A DNA stretch of 64,000 nucleotides, taken from UBA1930 sp943368475 (GTDB taxonomy: Bacteria; Bacteroidota; Bacteroidia; Chitinophagales; Chitinophagaceae). The stretch is from assembly GCA_943368475.1 (NCBI GenBank), contig CALRLF020000009.1:1-64000 (forward strand), given 5' to 3'. The stretch's first letter is position 1. The number at the start of each line of letters is the position of its first letter. Made by a program: the position numbers and the translations under genes. Below, in pieces: positions 53,228-61,993 of this stretch. Below the pieces are notes generated by a model. That model did not search any database and was not told the origin of the DNA. It saw only the letters and a program-made list of their open reading frames with translations.

Positions 53228-54223
53228 TTAAATAGACCCACCTTTTACAAATATTGCATCTAGCGTAAGTTCTTGCATAAAAGTGCTACCAGCTAGACAA
53301 CTAATCATTCTACTAAAAGATAGTTTAGCTAGCTTAGCACCACTGGTTTCCACAAAGCTTATTTCAGGATGATAAAGTGTTGGAATAAATCCATTGCTAA
53401 TAGCTACCACAGCTGTTTGTTTTGGAATAGCAATATTTTTTTGTTGTAAAGATTTCATTACGCCAGTTAATATTTCATCACTCATACAAAATACTGCATC
53501 AGGAAAAGTTGTCTTACTAAAATATTGTTTGGTAATTAATTGAGCAGCTTCTGGGCTATGGGCATATTCTATATGTAAGCTTGTGTTAGGAGCTTGTTGT
53601 TTAAAAATATTGGTAAAGCCTTCTAATCTTTTACTACTAATACTCATTTGAACATTGCCAAATAGAGCTAAAATGTTTTTTTTCTTTTTGGAAATTAGGG
53701 CATTGGCTGCAAGTTCTGCAGAAGCTATATCTGCTACGCAAACTTTATTACAAGCTTCAAAAGCAGGCACTTTGTCAAAAAAAATAACTGGTATACCTTG
53801 TTCTTCAATTTTCTTGAAAGCATCTATATCATTGGTTTGTGGTGTTATGCTTACAAACAAACCAGCTATGCGGTTTGCTTTACAAAGTTTTATATTTTCT
53901 TGTTCAATCAAGGCTTCATCGCCAGATTGTAAAATCAATAATGAATAGCCATGTGTTCTAGCCTCTTCTTCTAAAGCTGCAATAAATGAGTGGTAAAAAA
54001 AGTTTGAAATAGAGGGTAGTATTACGCCAAATAGTTTGCTATTATTGGTTCTTAAACTTATAGCATAAGAATTGGGCTCATATTCTAGCATTTCAGCAAG
54101 CTCTTGTACTTTTTGCTTAGTGCTGCTAGCAATGTCAGGATGGTTCTTAAGAGCTCTTGATACCGTTGAAATGCTAATGTTTAGCATTTCTGAAATCTTT
54201 TTTAAAGTAGCATTGGTCTTCAT
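53228..54223 (-). CDS. LacI-family transcriptional regulator
   Basis: 331 residues. N-terminal LacI HTH (TLKKISEMLNISISTVSRAL) with hinge, then a periplasmic-binding-type effector domain (about 60-331, SKLFGVILPSISNFFYHSF, FVSITPQTNDIDAF). It controls sugar genes when a disaccharide or phosphosugar effector binds. It is divergent from the TonB receptor, and the 32-bp palindrome at 54347 lies in the intergenic gap. Confidence 0.92.
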   Translation of the reverse strand: MKTNATLKKISEMLNISISTVSRALKNHPDIASSTKQKVQELAEMLEYEPNSYAISLRTNNSKLFGVILPSISNFFYHSFIAALEEEARTHGYSLLILQSGDEALIEQENIKLCKANRIAGLFVSITPQTNDIDAFKKIEEQGIPVIFFDKVPAFEACNKVCVADIASAELAANALISKKKKNILALFGNVQMSISSKRLEGFTNIFKQQAPNTSLHIEYAHSPEAAQLITKQYFSKTTFPDAVFCMSDEILTGVMKSLQQKNIAIPKQTAVVAISNGFIPTLYHPEISFVETSGAKLAKLSFSRMISCLAGSTFMQELTLDAIFVKGGSI

Positions 54224-54324
54224 GGCAAATGTTCAGTAAAAGTAAAAATAGCGTTTATCCAATAATCATGGCTTAAGCTTTTTATTAAACCTAAGTACCA
54301 TTTATGTAATGCTAGTAAGAAAGT

Positions 54325-54337
54325 TTTGCACTGCAAA
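54325..54337. promoter_or_regulatory. secondary palindrome TTTGCA-C-TGCAAA
   Basis: A 13-bp perfect palindrome 22 bp left of the main LacI site, with half-sites resembling TTTGC/GCAAA. It may be an auxiliary binding site. Confidence 0.4.
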
Positions 54338-54346
54338 CATTTTCGC

Positions 54347-54378
54347 AAAGCTTACCGCAAACGTTTGCAGTAAGCTTT
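54347..54378. promoter_or_regulatory. 32-bp palindromic LacI-family operator
   Basis: The core GCAAACGTTTGC (54357-54368) is a perfect LacI-type palindrome. The outer arms AAAGCTTAC and GTAAGCTTT extend the symmetry to 32 bp with one mismatched pair. It lies between the LacI gene and the TonB receptor, just upstream of a -33 TTG. Confidence 0.85.
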
Positions 54379-54390
54379 CGTGTTAAAGGC

Positions 54391-54422
54391 TTGTTTAACT
54401 TTACTACCCGCTGCTACATTCG
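54391..54422 (+). promoter_or_regulatory. promoter of the TonB receptor (TTG-N21-TAcaTTCG)
   Basis: -33 TTG at 54391-54393 and -7-like TACATTCG at 54415-54422 are separated by 21 bp, near-consensus for Bacteroidota. The operator lies 12 bp upstream of the -33. Confidence 0.5.
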
Positions 54423-54461
54423 TATTGCCAATTAATTAAAAACGATTCAAATTATTGCTGT

Positions 54462-57098
54462 ATGAAAAAGTTTATGCTTCTTTTTATTACGCTGTGTGTT
54501 GCACAATTTGTGTTTGCCCAGCAAGTGACTTCTCTCAAAGGAAAAATAACAGGTTATAAAAATGAACCTTTAGCTGGTGCTTCTTTAGTGTACACTGCTG
54601 GTAGCAAAACTGTTAGTACCACTAGTGATGAAAGTGGAAACTTTACGCTACAAGGTTTGCCAAATGATAGCAAAGTAGCAGTAAGCTTTTCTTTTACTGG
54701 TTATATTACTTTAGTTAAAGAGTTCGATTTATCAAAAGGTAGTATTACCGATGTTGCCATTAGTTTAAAAGGAGATGCTTTAAATCTTAATGAAGTAGTT
54801 GTTACTGGTACTACAGGCGGTAGAACAAAATTGAACTCTAGTATATCTGTAAGCTCATTAAAGCTTGATGATGCCAACAAAGCAGCTCCAAGAACAACAG
54901 CCGAAATTTTCCGTTCATTGCCAGGTATTAAAGCTGAAGCTTCTGGTGGTGATGGTAATACAAACATTACTGTTCGTGGTGTGCCAATTTCTTCTGGTGG
55001 TTCTAAATATTTGCAGTTGCAAGAAGATGGATTGCCTGTAATGCAGTTTGGCGATATAGCTTTTGCTACTGCCGATATCTTTTTAAGAGCCGATCAAAAT
55101 ATTGGACGTATTGAAGCTATTCGTGGTGGTTCTGCTTCTACCTTGGCAAGTAATTCACCTGCTGGTATCATTAATTTTATTAGCAAAACTGGTGCTACAG
55201 AAGGTGGTTCATTTGCCTTAACTTCTGGATTAGATTTTAATACTACCAGAATGGATTTTGATTATGGAGCTCCAATGGGTAATGGCCTTAGTTTTCATGT
55301 TGGTGGCTTTTGTCGTATTGGTCAAGGCCCACGCACGGCTGGTTTTGATGCCAATAATGGCGGTCAATTAAAATTCAATTTAACCAAGCAATTCAGCAAA
55401 GGGTATGTAAGGTTGTATGCTAAATATTTAAACGATAGGGCTGCAGCTTATTTGCCAATGCCTATTCAAGTATCTGGTACTAATAGTAATCCTACTTATA
55501 CTTCACTACCAGGTTTTGATGCTAAATATGGCACTTTACAAAGTCCTTATCTAAGCCAAAACTATGGCATTGGTGTAAGTGGAGAAAGAAGAAGAAGTGA
55601 AGTATCTGATGGTATGCATCCTTTATCAAACAGCTTTGGTGCAGAGTTTAGTTTTGATTTAGGCGACAACTGGCGTTTAGAAGATAGAGCAAGATTTAGT
55701 GCTAATACTGGTCGTTTTGTTTCTCCTTTTCCTGCTAGTGTAGATACAAGAGCAAATACACTTAGCACTATTGCTACTGCAAAAGGTTGGAACCTTGCTG
55801 GTGCTACTTTAAGGTATGCAAACGATAATACTACTTACAGTGGTAGCAATGCAATGATTATTCACATGTTTGATACAGAGCTAAACAACCTCAATAATTT
55901 TATCAATGATTTAAAATTAAAGAAGAAGTTTAAAGGTGGAGATGTAACACTTGGGTTCTACAAATCTTTCCAAAATATCAATACAAGCTGGTTATGGAAT
56001 TCTTACCTTACTGATGTTAGTGGCAATGGTTTAAGACCTTTAAACATTGTAAGTGCTACCAACCAAACAATGACTCAAAATGGTTTATTTGCTTATGGCG
56101 TACCAGTATGGGGCAATTGCTGCACACGTAGTTACGATGTTAAGTTTGATGTAGCAGCACCATATGCAGCATTTACTGTAGAAGCCAGTGAGCAATTAAC
56201 TTTTGAAGCAAGTGTTCGTTGGGATATGGGTCGTGTAACTGGTAGTTATGCTGGTGCAGCACAATCTCAAATAGATGTTAATAGCGATGGTATTATACAA
56301 CCAAATGAAACAAGTGTATCTTCTATCAATCATGCTGTGTCTTCTCCTGTAAATTATAAATACAATTATGGTTCTTACTCTGTTGGTGCTAACTATAAAT
56401 TAAATGGTAATACAGCTTTGTTTACACGTTACAGTACTGGTTACTCAGCTAAAGCAGATAGAATTTTATTTACACCAAATGTATTTTCAAATGGCGATGC
56501 TACTGGCGTAAAAGATAAATTAGATCAGTTTGAATTAGGTTATAAAAACAACTTTAAGCAAGGTGGTTTATTTATTACAGCTTTCTATGCCAAAGTAAAA
56601 GAAGCTGGTGGATATGAAGCTACTACTCAAAAAGTAATAGAGAATAACTACAAATCAGTTGGTTTAGAAATTGAAGGTGTGTATAAGCCAAGCAATAATT
56701 TTGACTTGCGTGGTAGCATAACTTATACCAAAGCAGAAATTACTGATGGTAGTAATAAAGGCAATAAACCTCGTCGTCAATCTCCAATCATTTACAATTT
56801 AGTACCTACTTATACTAGCAAGAATTTTTCTGGTGGTGTTAGTTTTATTGGCACAGGAAAATCATTCGCTCAAGATGATAACAAACTAAACTTTAAAGGA
56901 TATGTAATGCTAAATCCGTTTATCAACTATCGTTTCAGTAAATCTATCATGGCTTCAATCAATGCAAATAATTTATTAAATACATTGGGTATTACAGAAG
57001 CTGAAGAAGGAAGTATAATAGAAAACCAAAACAATATCATTAGAGCAAGATCTATTACGGGTCGTACTGTTTCTGCAACTGTTTCTTTTAGTTTTTAA
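54462..57098 (+). CDS. TonB-dependent outer-membrane receptor of a sugar locus
   Basis: 878 residues. Signal peptide ends FVFAQ. A carboxypeptidase-regulatory-like domain (about 24-105; SLKGKITGYKNEPLAGASLV) precedes the plug (LNLNEVVVTGTTGG) and a large 22-strand barrel with a typical C-terminal Phe (SATVSFSF). No SusD-like partner lies next to it, so it is not a classical SusCD pair. Import of an oligosaccharide, perhaps sucrose, is inferred from the downstream invertase-type and SLC45-type genes. Confidence 0.88.
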   Translation: MKKFMLLFITLCVAQFVFAQQVTSLKGKITGYKNEPLAGASLVYTAGSKTVSTTSDESGNFTLQGLPNDSKVAVSFSFTGYITLVKEFDLSKGSITDVAISLKGDALNLNEVVVTGTTGGRTKLNSSISVSSLKLDDANKAAPRTTAEIFRSLPGIKAEASGGDGNTNITVRGVPISSGGSKYLQLQEDGLPVMQFGDIAFATADIFLRADQNIGRIEAIRGGSASTLASNSPAGIINFISKTGATEGGSFALTSGLDFNTTRMDFDYGAPMGNGLSFHVGGFCRIGQGPRTAGFDANNGGQLKFNLTKQFSKGYVRLYAKYLNDRAAAYLPMPIQVSGTNSNPTYTSLPGFDAKYGTLQSPYLSQNYGIGVSGERRRSEVSDGMHPLSNSFGAEFSFDLGDNWRLEDRARFSANTGRFVSPFPASVDTRANTLSTIATAKGWNLAGATLRYANDNTTYSGSNAMIIHMFDTELNNLNNFINDLKLKKKFKGGDVTLGFYKSFQNINTSWLWNSYLTDVSGNGLRPLNIVSATNQTMTQNGLFAYGVPVWGNCCTRSYDVKFDVAAPYAAFTVEASEQLTFEASVRWDMGRVTGSYAGAAQSQIDVNSDGIIQPNETSVSSINHAVSSPVNYKYNYGSYSVGANYKLNGNTALFTRYSTGYSAKADRILFTPNVFSNGDATGVKDKLDQFELGYKNNFKQGGLFITAFYAKVKEAGGYEATTQKVIENNYKSVGLEIEGVYKPSNNFDLRGSITYTKAEITDGSNKGNKPRRQSPIIYNLVPTYTSKNFSGGVSFIGTGKSFAQDDNKLNFKGYVMLNPFINYRFSKSIMASINANNLLNTLGITEAEEGSIIENQNNIIRARSITGRTVSATVSFSF

Positions 57099-57110
57099 GG
57101 TTTATAAAAT

Positions 57111-57141
57111 GGGTATGGCTTTTGCCATACCTGTTTTTTTG
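57111..57141 (+). terminator. intrinsic terminator of the receptor gene
   Basis: GGTATGGC and GCCATACC pair around TTTT and run into T residues. Confidence 0.75.
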
Positions 57142-57171
57142 TAGCCAACAGTGGAACATAATTCAACAGCA

Positions 57172-57183
57172 GTTGCGTCGCAC
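57172..57183. repeat. short dispersed repeat, family C (GTTGCGTCGCAC)
   Basis: The 12-mer is identical to 25975-25986, in the same orientation, both in intergenic gaps. Confidence 0.4.
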
Positions 57184-57240
57184 ACTTGTACACAAGAATA
57201 TATTTCAATTGTTTAAGCAGTACTTTTAATTTCAGCTATC

Positions 57241-59106
57241 ATGTCTACTTCATTTTACCATCATCTTTCCAAAAAAGCTATTGAAGTATTGCAACTTGCT
57301 TCAAGCCAGTATGGTATAAAAGCTACGCCAGAAAAGACAGATAACTACAATCGTATTTGGGCAAGAGATAGTGCTGTAAGTGCTATTGCCATTATTACTA
57401 ACCAACTAGAAAGTTTATATCCCACCGTTGAAGTTTCATTAAAAAAGTTACAAGAGGCTGCTTATAAAAATGGACAAATTCCATCTAATGTTTCCACAAG
57501 TGAGCAAGGTGAAATTACTGGTGTAAGCTTTGGTGGACCAGTTGGTAGAACTGATGCAGGATTTTGGTGGGTGATTGCTGCCGTTTTATATCTTGAACAA
57601 CAGCCCAACAATGTTTTCAAGCATTTAGTAGCAGAACAAGCCCACCAAATTTTTGAATTGGCCAATAGTTGGGAGTTTAACCACAAAGGACTTATGTATC
57701 TGCCAATGAGTAGTAATTGGGCAGATGAATATGTAACACATGGCTATGTTTTATACGACCAAATTTTACTCTATTGGGCATTACAACTCGCTGCTAAATT
57801 TTTCAATAACAATGAATACGCTGCTAAAGCACAGCAAATGAAAATTGCTATTAAGCAGCATTTTTTATTTGAAGCCGAATTGCAAGGAAGTTTATACACA
57901 CAAAAGCAGCAACAAGATTTACAAGACTTCAACATTGGTAAAAAATTTATTGCTTCTTTTTCTCCTGGAGATAGGGTAGAACGTTATGATGCCTGGAGCA
58001 TAGCTTTATTGTTGCTTTTACAAATACCATCTGCAACCACTACTAAACAACTAATTGAGGTATTGGACAAAACACTTCAATCACAAAACAATATTGGCAT
58101 TCCGGCCTTTTTCCCAGTTATTGAAAGTAACGATCTGCTGTTTGCCCAACTACAAAACAACCATCACTATCGATTTAAAAATTTACCTGGCCATTTTCAC
58201 AATGGTGGCATTTGGCCAGTTGTAAATGGCTTTTTAATAGCAGGATTAATGGCTGTAAATGAATTGCCATTGGCTACTAAATTATTGGCTTCATTGCAAG
58301 AGCAGCTAAATGGAAGTATAGATTCACATCCATTTGCAGAGTATTTTACCAGCAATGGTAAGGCCAATGGTGTAGCTAATTTGTGTTATAGTGCTGCTGG
58401 TTATTTATTGGCTGCTGAAAGCACAAATAACTATCAACAATTTTCCAAGCTATTGCATATTTCTACACAAGAAAAAGAAAATGCTTTGCAACAGCAAGTG
58501 GAAAATGTTGCCCAACAAATTATTCAGCAATTAAAAATAGAGCCCAACACTATTACAGCTATTTCAGTAGCTGGTGAATCTGGAAGTGGTAAAACTACAT
58601 TAGGTAAGGCTTTACACAAGGCTTTGCAGCAGCAAGCCTACAATGTCTTGTTGTTACACCAAGACGATTATTTTGTTTTGCCACCTAAAAAAAATCATAC
58701 CAATCGGTTAGAAAATTTTGAGCAAATTGGTATAGCTGAAGTAAGGTTACATTTATTGGACGAACATATCAATGAAATAAAATCCAAGCAGCAATCTTTT
58801 ATTACTGCACCAATAATGGATTGGTTAAATGATAAAGAAGAAAAGCAAACCATTAATACAACTAATACACAAGTAATACTTATAGATGGTACTTACACTT
58901 CTTTATTGGAGAAAGTGGATTATAAAATATTCATTAATACAAACTATAAAGAAACCAAGGAAAATAGAATTAATAGAAACAGAGAAACCGTTACAGATTT
59001 TATTGAAAAGGTTTTAGAAAAAGAAAGTTCCATTATTCAATCTCATTTATCTCTTGCAGATATTGTAGTTAACAAAGATTTGCAAATTGTAAAATCCATA
59101 GTTTAA
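57241..59106 (+). CDS. glycosidase (GH100/six-hairpin type) fused to a uridine-kinase-like domain
   Basis: 621 residues. An alpha/alpha-barrel glycosidase (about 1-400) shows YNRIWARDS, GRTDAGFWWV (about 102) and HNGGIWPVVNGF (about 320), echoing neutral/alkaline invertase (GH100) motifs. From about 440 a P-loop domain has AGESGSGKTTLGKAL, LLHQDDYFVLPP and ILIDGTYTSLLEKVDYKIF, as in uridine kinase/phosphoribulokinase-like enzymes. It has no signal peptide, so it is cytoplasmic. Hydrolysis of a disaccharide followed by phosphorylation of a product in one chain is inferred. Confidence 0.83.
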   Translation: MSTSFYHHLSKKAIEVLQLASSQYGIKATPEKTDNYNRIWARDSAVSAIAIITNQLESLYPTVEVSLKKLQEAAYKNGQIPSNVSTSEQGEITGVSFGGPVGRTDAGFWWVIAAVLYLEQQPNNVFKHLVAEQAHQIFELANSWEFNHKGLMYLPMSSNWADEYVTHGYVLYDQILLYWALQLAAKFFNNNEYAAKAQQMKIAIKQHFLFEAELQGSLYTQKQQQDLQDFNIGKKFIASFSPGDRVERYDAWSIALLLLLQIPSATTTKQLIEVLDKTLQSQNNIGIPAFFPVIESNDLLFAQLQNNHHYRFKNLPGHFHNGGIWPVVNGFLIAGLMAVNELPLATKLLASLQEQLNGSIDSHPFAEYFTSNGKANGVANLCYSAAGYLLAAESTNNYQQFSKLLHISTQEKENALQQQVENVAQQIIQQLKIEPNTITAISVAGESGSGKTTLGKALHKALQQQAYNVLLLHQDDYFVLPPKKNHTNRLENFEQIGIAEVRLHLLDEHINEIKSKQQSFITAPIMDWLNDKEEKQTINTTNTQVILIDGTYTSLLEKVDYKIFINTNYKETKENRINRNRETVTDFIEKVLEKESSIIQSHLSLADIVVNKDLQIVKSIV

Positions 59107-59139
59107 TATTTAGATTAACTTCATCATAAAACGATTGCC

Positions 59140-60477
59140 ATGTTCATCAAAAAGCCCAATTTAAGTTTCTGGCAAATAATTAATATGAACTTTGGGTTCT
59201 TTGGCTTGCAATATAGTTTTGGTTTGCAGCAGGCAAATATGAGTCCCATTTATTCCTACTTAGGAGCTGAAGAAAGTAAGCTGCCATATTTATGGTTGGC
59301 AGGGCCAATAACTGGTTTAATCATTCAGCCTATTGTTGGTGCTATGAGTGATAAAACTATTACACGTTGGGGAAGAAGAACGCCTTATTTTTTAATTGGT
59401 GCTATCTTTTGTAGTGTGTGTTTATTCTTTATGCCATACAGTAGTAGTGTTTGGATGGCTGCCAGTATTTTATGGATATTGGATGCTGCCAATAATATTA
59501 CGCAGGAACCCTACAGAGCTTTTGTAAGTGATAAACTTAACAAGTCTCAACATGCTTTGGGCTTTTTAAGCCAAAGTGCATTTACTGGGCTTGGACAAAC
59601 ATTAAGCTATTTAACACCCACCTTATTAATATTTTTTGGTGTTAGCAAAATGGCACACAATGCCAATAATATTCCTATTACTACCATCATTGCTTTTATC
59701 ATTGGTTCAGTGTTTTCTATTGGGTCCATTTTATGGACGTTAAAAACCACTAAAGAAATTCCTTTAACTGAAAATGAGATTCAAGAAATTAAATCTACTT
59801 CTACCAGTTTGCTATCTTCTTTTAAAGAAATAGTAATGGCATTTAAACAAATGCCTGCTACAATGAAGCAGATGATTCCCATGATGTTTTTTAGCTGGTA
59901 TGCTATGTTTATTTACTGGATTTATATTAGCAAAAGTCTTTCACAATCTATTTTCCATACAACAGATGTACACAACGAAGGGTTTAGGAATGCTGAATTA
60001 TTAGCAGGTCAGGTGGGGGCGTTTTATAATTTTATTGCTTTTGCAAGTGCTTTTTTATTAGCGTGGATAGCTAATAAAGTAGGGCCAAAATATGTACATA
60101 GTTGCTGCCTATTATTAGCAGGCTTGGGTTTAATTTGGCTGCCACAAATAGAAAACTCTAGCCTTGTTTTTTTGCCCATGATAGGCATGGGGCTAAGTTG
60201 GGCAAGCATGATGGGTACACCATACATGATGCTGGCAGGTAGCGTACCACCCAAGCGTACAGGTGTGTACATGGGTATCTTTAACATGTTTATAGTAATA
60301 CCAATGCTATTGCAAAATATAACAATGCCAATGTACTATGAAAGTTTGTTGGGTAATAATCCTACCAATGCCATTAAACTGGCTGGTGTTTTATTAATGT
60401 TAGCAGCAGCAAGTGTAGCTTTTATTAAAGTAAATAAAAGTGATGAGGAAGTTGTTCTTAAAGGAGCTAGTCATTAA
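59140..60477 (+). CDS. SLC45/GPH-type MFS disaccharide transporter
   Basis: 445 residues, twelve predicted helices. The signature GAMSDKTITRWGRRTPYFLIG and AANNITQEPYRAFVSD are typical of the SLC45/sucrose-transporter-like MFS family. The late motif PPKRTGVYMGIFNMFIVIP also fits. It would carry sucrose or a related disaccharide across the inner membrane. It is 33 bp after the glycosidase-kinase gene, so it is in the same operon. Confidence 0.9.
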   Translation: MFIKKPNLSFWQIINMNFGFFGLQYSFGLQQANMSPIYSYLGAEESKLPYLWLAGPITGLIIQPIVGAMSDKTITRWGRRTPYFLIGAIFCSVCLFFMPYSSSVWMAASILWILDAANNITQEPYRAFVSDKLNKSQHALGFLSQSAFTGLGQTLSYLTPTLLIFFGVSKMAHNANNIPITTIIAFIIGSVFSIGSILWTLKTTKEIPLTENEIQEIKSTSTSLLSSFKEIVMAFKQMPATMKQMIPMMFFSWYAMFIYWIYISKSLSQSIFHTTDVHNEGFRNAELLAGQVGAFYNFIAFASAFLLAWIANKVGPKYVHSCCLLLAGLGLIWLPQIENSSLVFLPMIGMGLSWASMMGTPYMMLAGSVPPKRTGVYMGIFNMFIVIPMLLQNITMPMYYESLLGNNPTNAIKLAGVLLMLAAASVAFIKVNKSDEEVVLKGASH

Positions 60478-60497
60478 TAAATACGCAGCAACAATTT

Positions 60498-61160
60498 CTA
60501 CCCCTCCAACCCTCTATTTAAAAAGTCCAACAAAGGCTTCATGGTTTCGCAAGCAGTAACTACTTTTTTCACTAAATCCTTACTGGTTAAGTCTGCATCT
60601 GTTAATGGAGATGAAACGATAAAGCTTTTTAGTTTTAAATATTCAATGGCAGGGTTGGTTTCCTCATAACCTTTTGGTGGGCGTGCAAGCGTATCTGTTT
60701 TTTGTAAACTGCCAAACTGTGCTACAAACTTTTTATTGGTTACAATTTTGTGAAACTCTTCATGGGAATAATCAATTTCTTGTCTTACTTTTTTTAGTTC
60801 AGGTGCCATTGGCATCCATAAACCACCACCAATAAAACATTGGCCCGGTTCTAAGTGAAAATAATAGCCAGCTGCTTGTACTTTTTTTCCTCCTTTGCTA
60901 AAACTAGCTCCCATATTGGTTTTGTAAGGGCTTTTATCTTTACTAAAACGAACATCTCTATTTATTCTAAATACACATTGCTTAGGTTCTAATCCTTCTA
61001 ATGTAGTGTCTTTTTGTTTTAGTGCAGTTAATACTTGTGTTACAAAACCCAAATAATCTGCTTTAGCTGCTTCGTACACTTTTCTGTTTTTATCGAACCA
61101 TTCCTTATTGTTATTCTTCTTTAAAGCATTTAAAAAGTTAATAGTAGAAGCCTGTAACAT
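60498..61160 (-). CDS. DUF2461-domain protein
   Basis: 220 residues. DUF2461 signatures: NNNKEWFDKNRKVYEAAK, then FRINRDVRFSKDKSPYKTNM and GGGLWMPMAPELKKVRQEID. The family is widespread and uncharacterised, with a cytoplasmic look and no signal peptide. It is convergent with the MFS gene. Confidence 0.9.
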   Translation of the reverse strand: MLQASTINFLNALKKNNNKEWFDKNRKVYEAAKADYLGFVTQVLTALKQKDTTLEGLEPKQCVFRINRDVRFSKDKSPYKTNMGASFSKGGKKVQAAGYYFHLEPGQCFIGGGLWMPMAPELKKVRQEIDYSHEEFHKIVTNKKFVAQFGSLQKTDTLARPPKGYEETNPAIEYLKLKSFIVSSPLTDADLTSKDLVKKVVTACETMKPLLDFLNRGLEG

Positions 61161-61350
61161 ACATTCTGTTTTAAGTAAATTAGTATAAATACATCGAATA
61201 GATAGTAACTAACAAAATAAGTTATTTAAAGTTTGTAAGGGAGCCTCGAAGAAAAAAATATGACATCAATCAGTTTTTTCAGTGATGTATATCAAATGCA
61301 AATTTATGTGGATAATGCAATTTTACATTGTCAAACAAACAACAACTACA

Positions 61351-61962
61351 ATGAAAACAATACTCACAAAATCTACAAAAAGCATCACCAGATTAATGCT
61401 GGCATGCCTGTTAACCTTAAGTGTTGCTATGACACTTAACGCACAAACAAACTTTACCATTAAAGATAAACCTAGTTTAACTATTAGTGGTACATCTACT
61501 TTACACGATTGGGATATGCAGTCTTCTACTGCTACTTGTAATGCAATATTTGTATTAAATGCTGCAGCACAACTTACTGGTGTAAATGCTATTAGTTTTT
61601 CAATGCCTATTGCCGATTTAAAAAGTAAGCATACCGCAATGGATAAAAATGCATATAAAGCATTAAACAAAGACAAGTTTGCAAATATCAATTTTGTGTT
61701 AACCCCAGGTACAGTAACATTAGCAAATGCTGGTGGTGGTAACTATACTTTAAAATGTAGAGGTAAATTAACAATTGCTGGTGCAACAGTTGATACTGAT
61801 TTAACTGCAAACTGTAAAGTAAATGCCGATAAAACTATTACTGTTACTGGTTCTAAAAACATCAGCATGAAAGATTATGGTGTAAAGCCACCTTCTTTTA
61901 TGATGGGTGCTGTAAAAACCGGAAACGATATCGTTCTTAAGTTCAATTTAACAATGAAATAA
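61351..61962 (+). CDS. YceI-family periplasmic protein (copy near window end)
   Basis: 203 residues from ATG 61351, whose product begins with a long signal (LMLACLLTLSVAMTLNAQ). The YceI-type domain shows TSTLHDWDMQSSTATC and later LTIAGATVDTDLTANCKV and ISMKDYGVKPPSFMMG. An upstream in-frame ATG at 61282 is less likely. It lies 31 bp before the porin-like gene and is probably co-transcribed with it. Periplasmic lipid binding is the family expectation. Confidence 0.85.
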   Translation: MKTILTKSTKSITRLMLACLLTLSVAMTLNAQTNFTIKDKPSLTISGTSTLHDWDMQSSTATCNAIFVLNAAAQLTGVNAISFSMPIADLKSKHTAMDKNAYKALNKDKFANINFVLTPGTVTLANAGGGNYTLKCRGKLTIAGATVDTDLTANCKVNADKTITVTGSKNISMKDYGVKPPSFMMGAVKTGNDIVLKFNLTMK

Positions 61963-61993
61963 AAACCAATTACTAACAAAAAAACTAAAAGTC

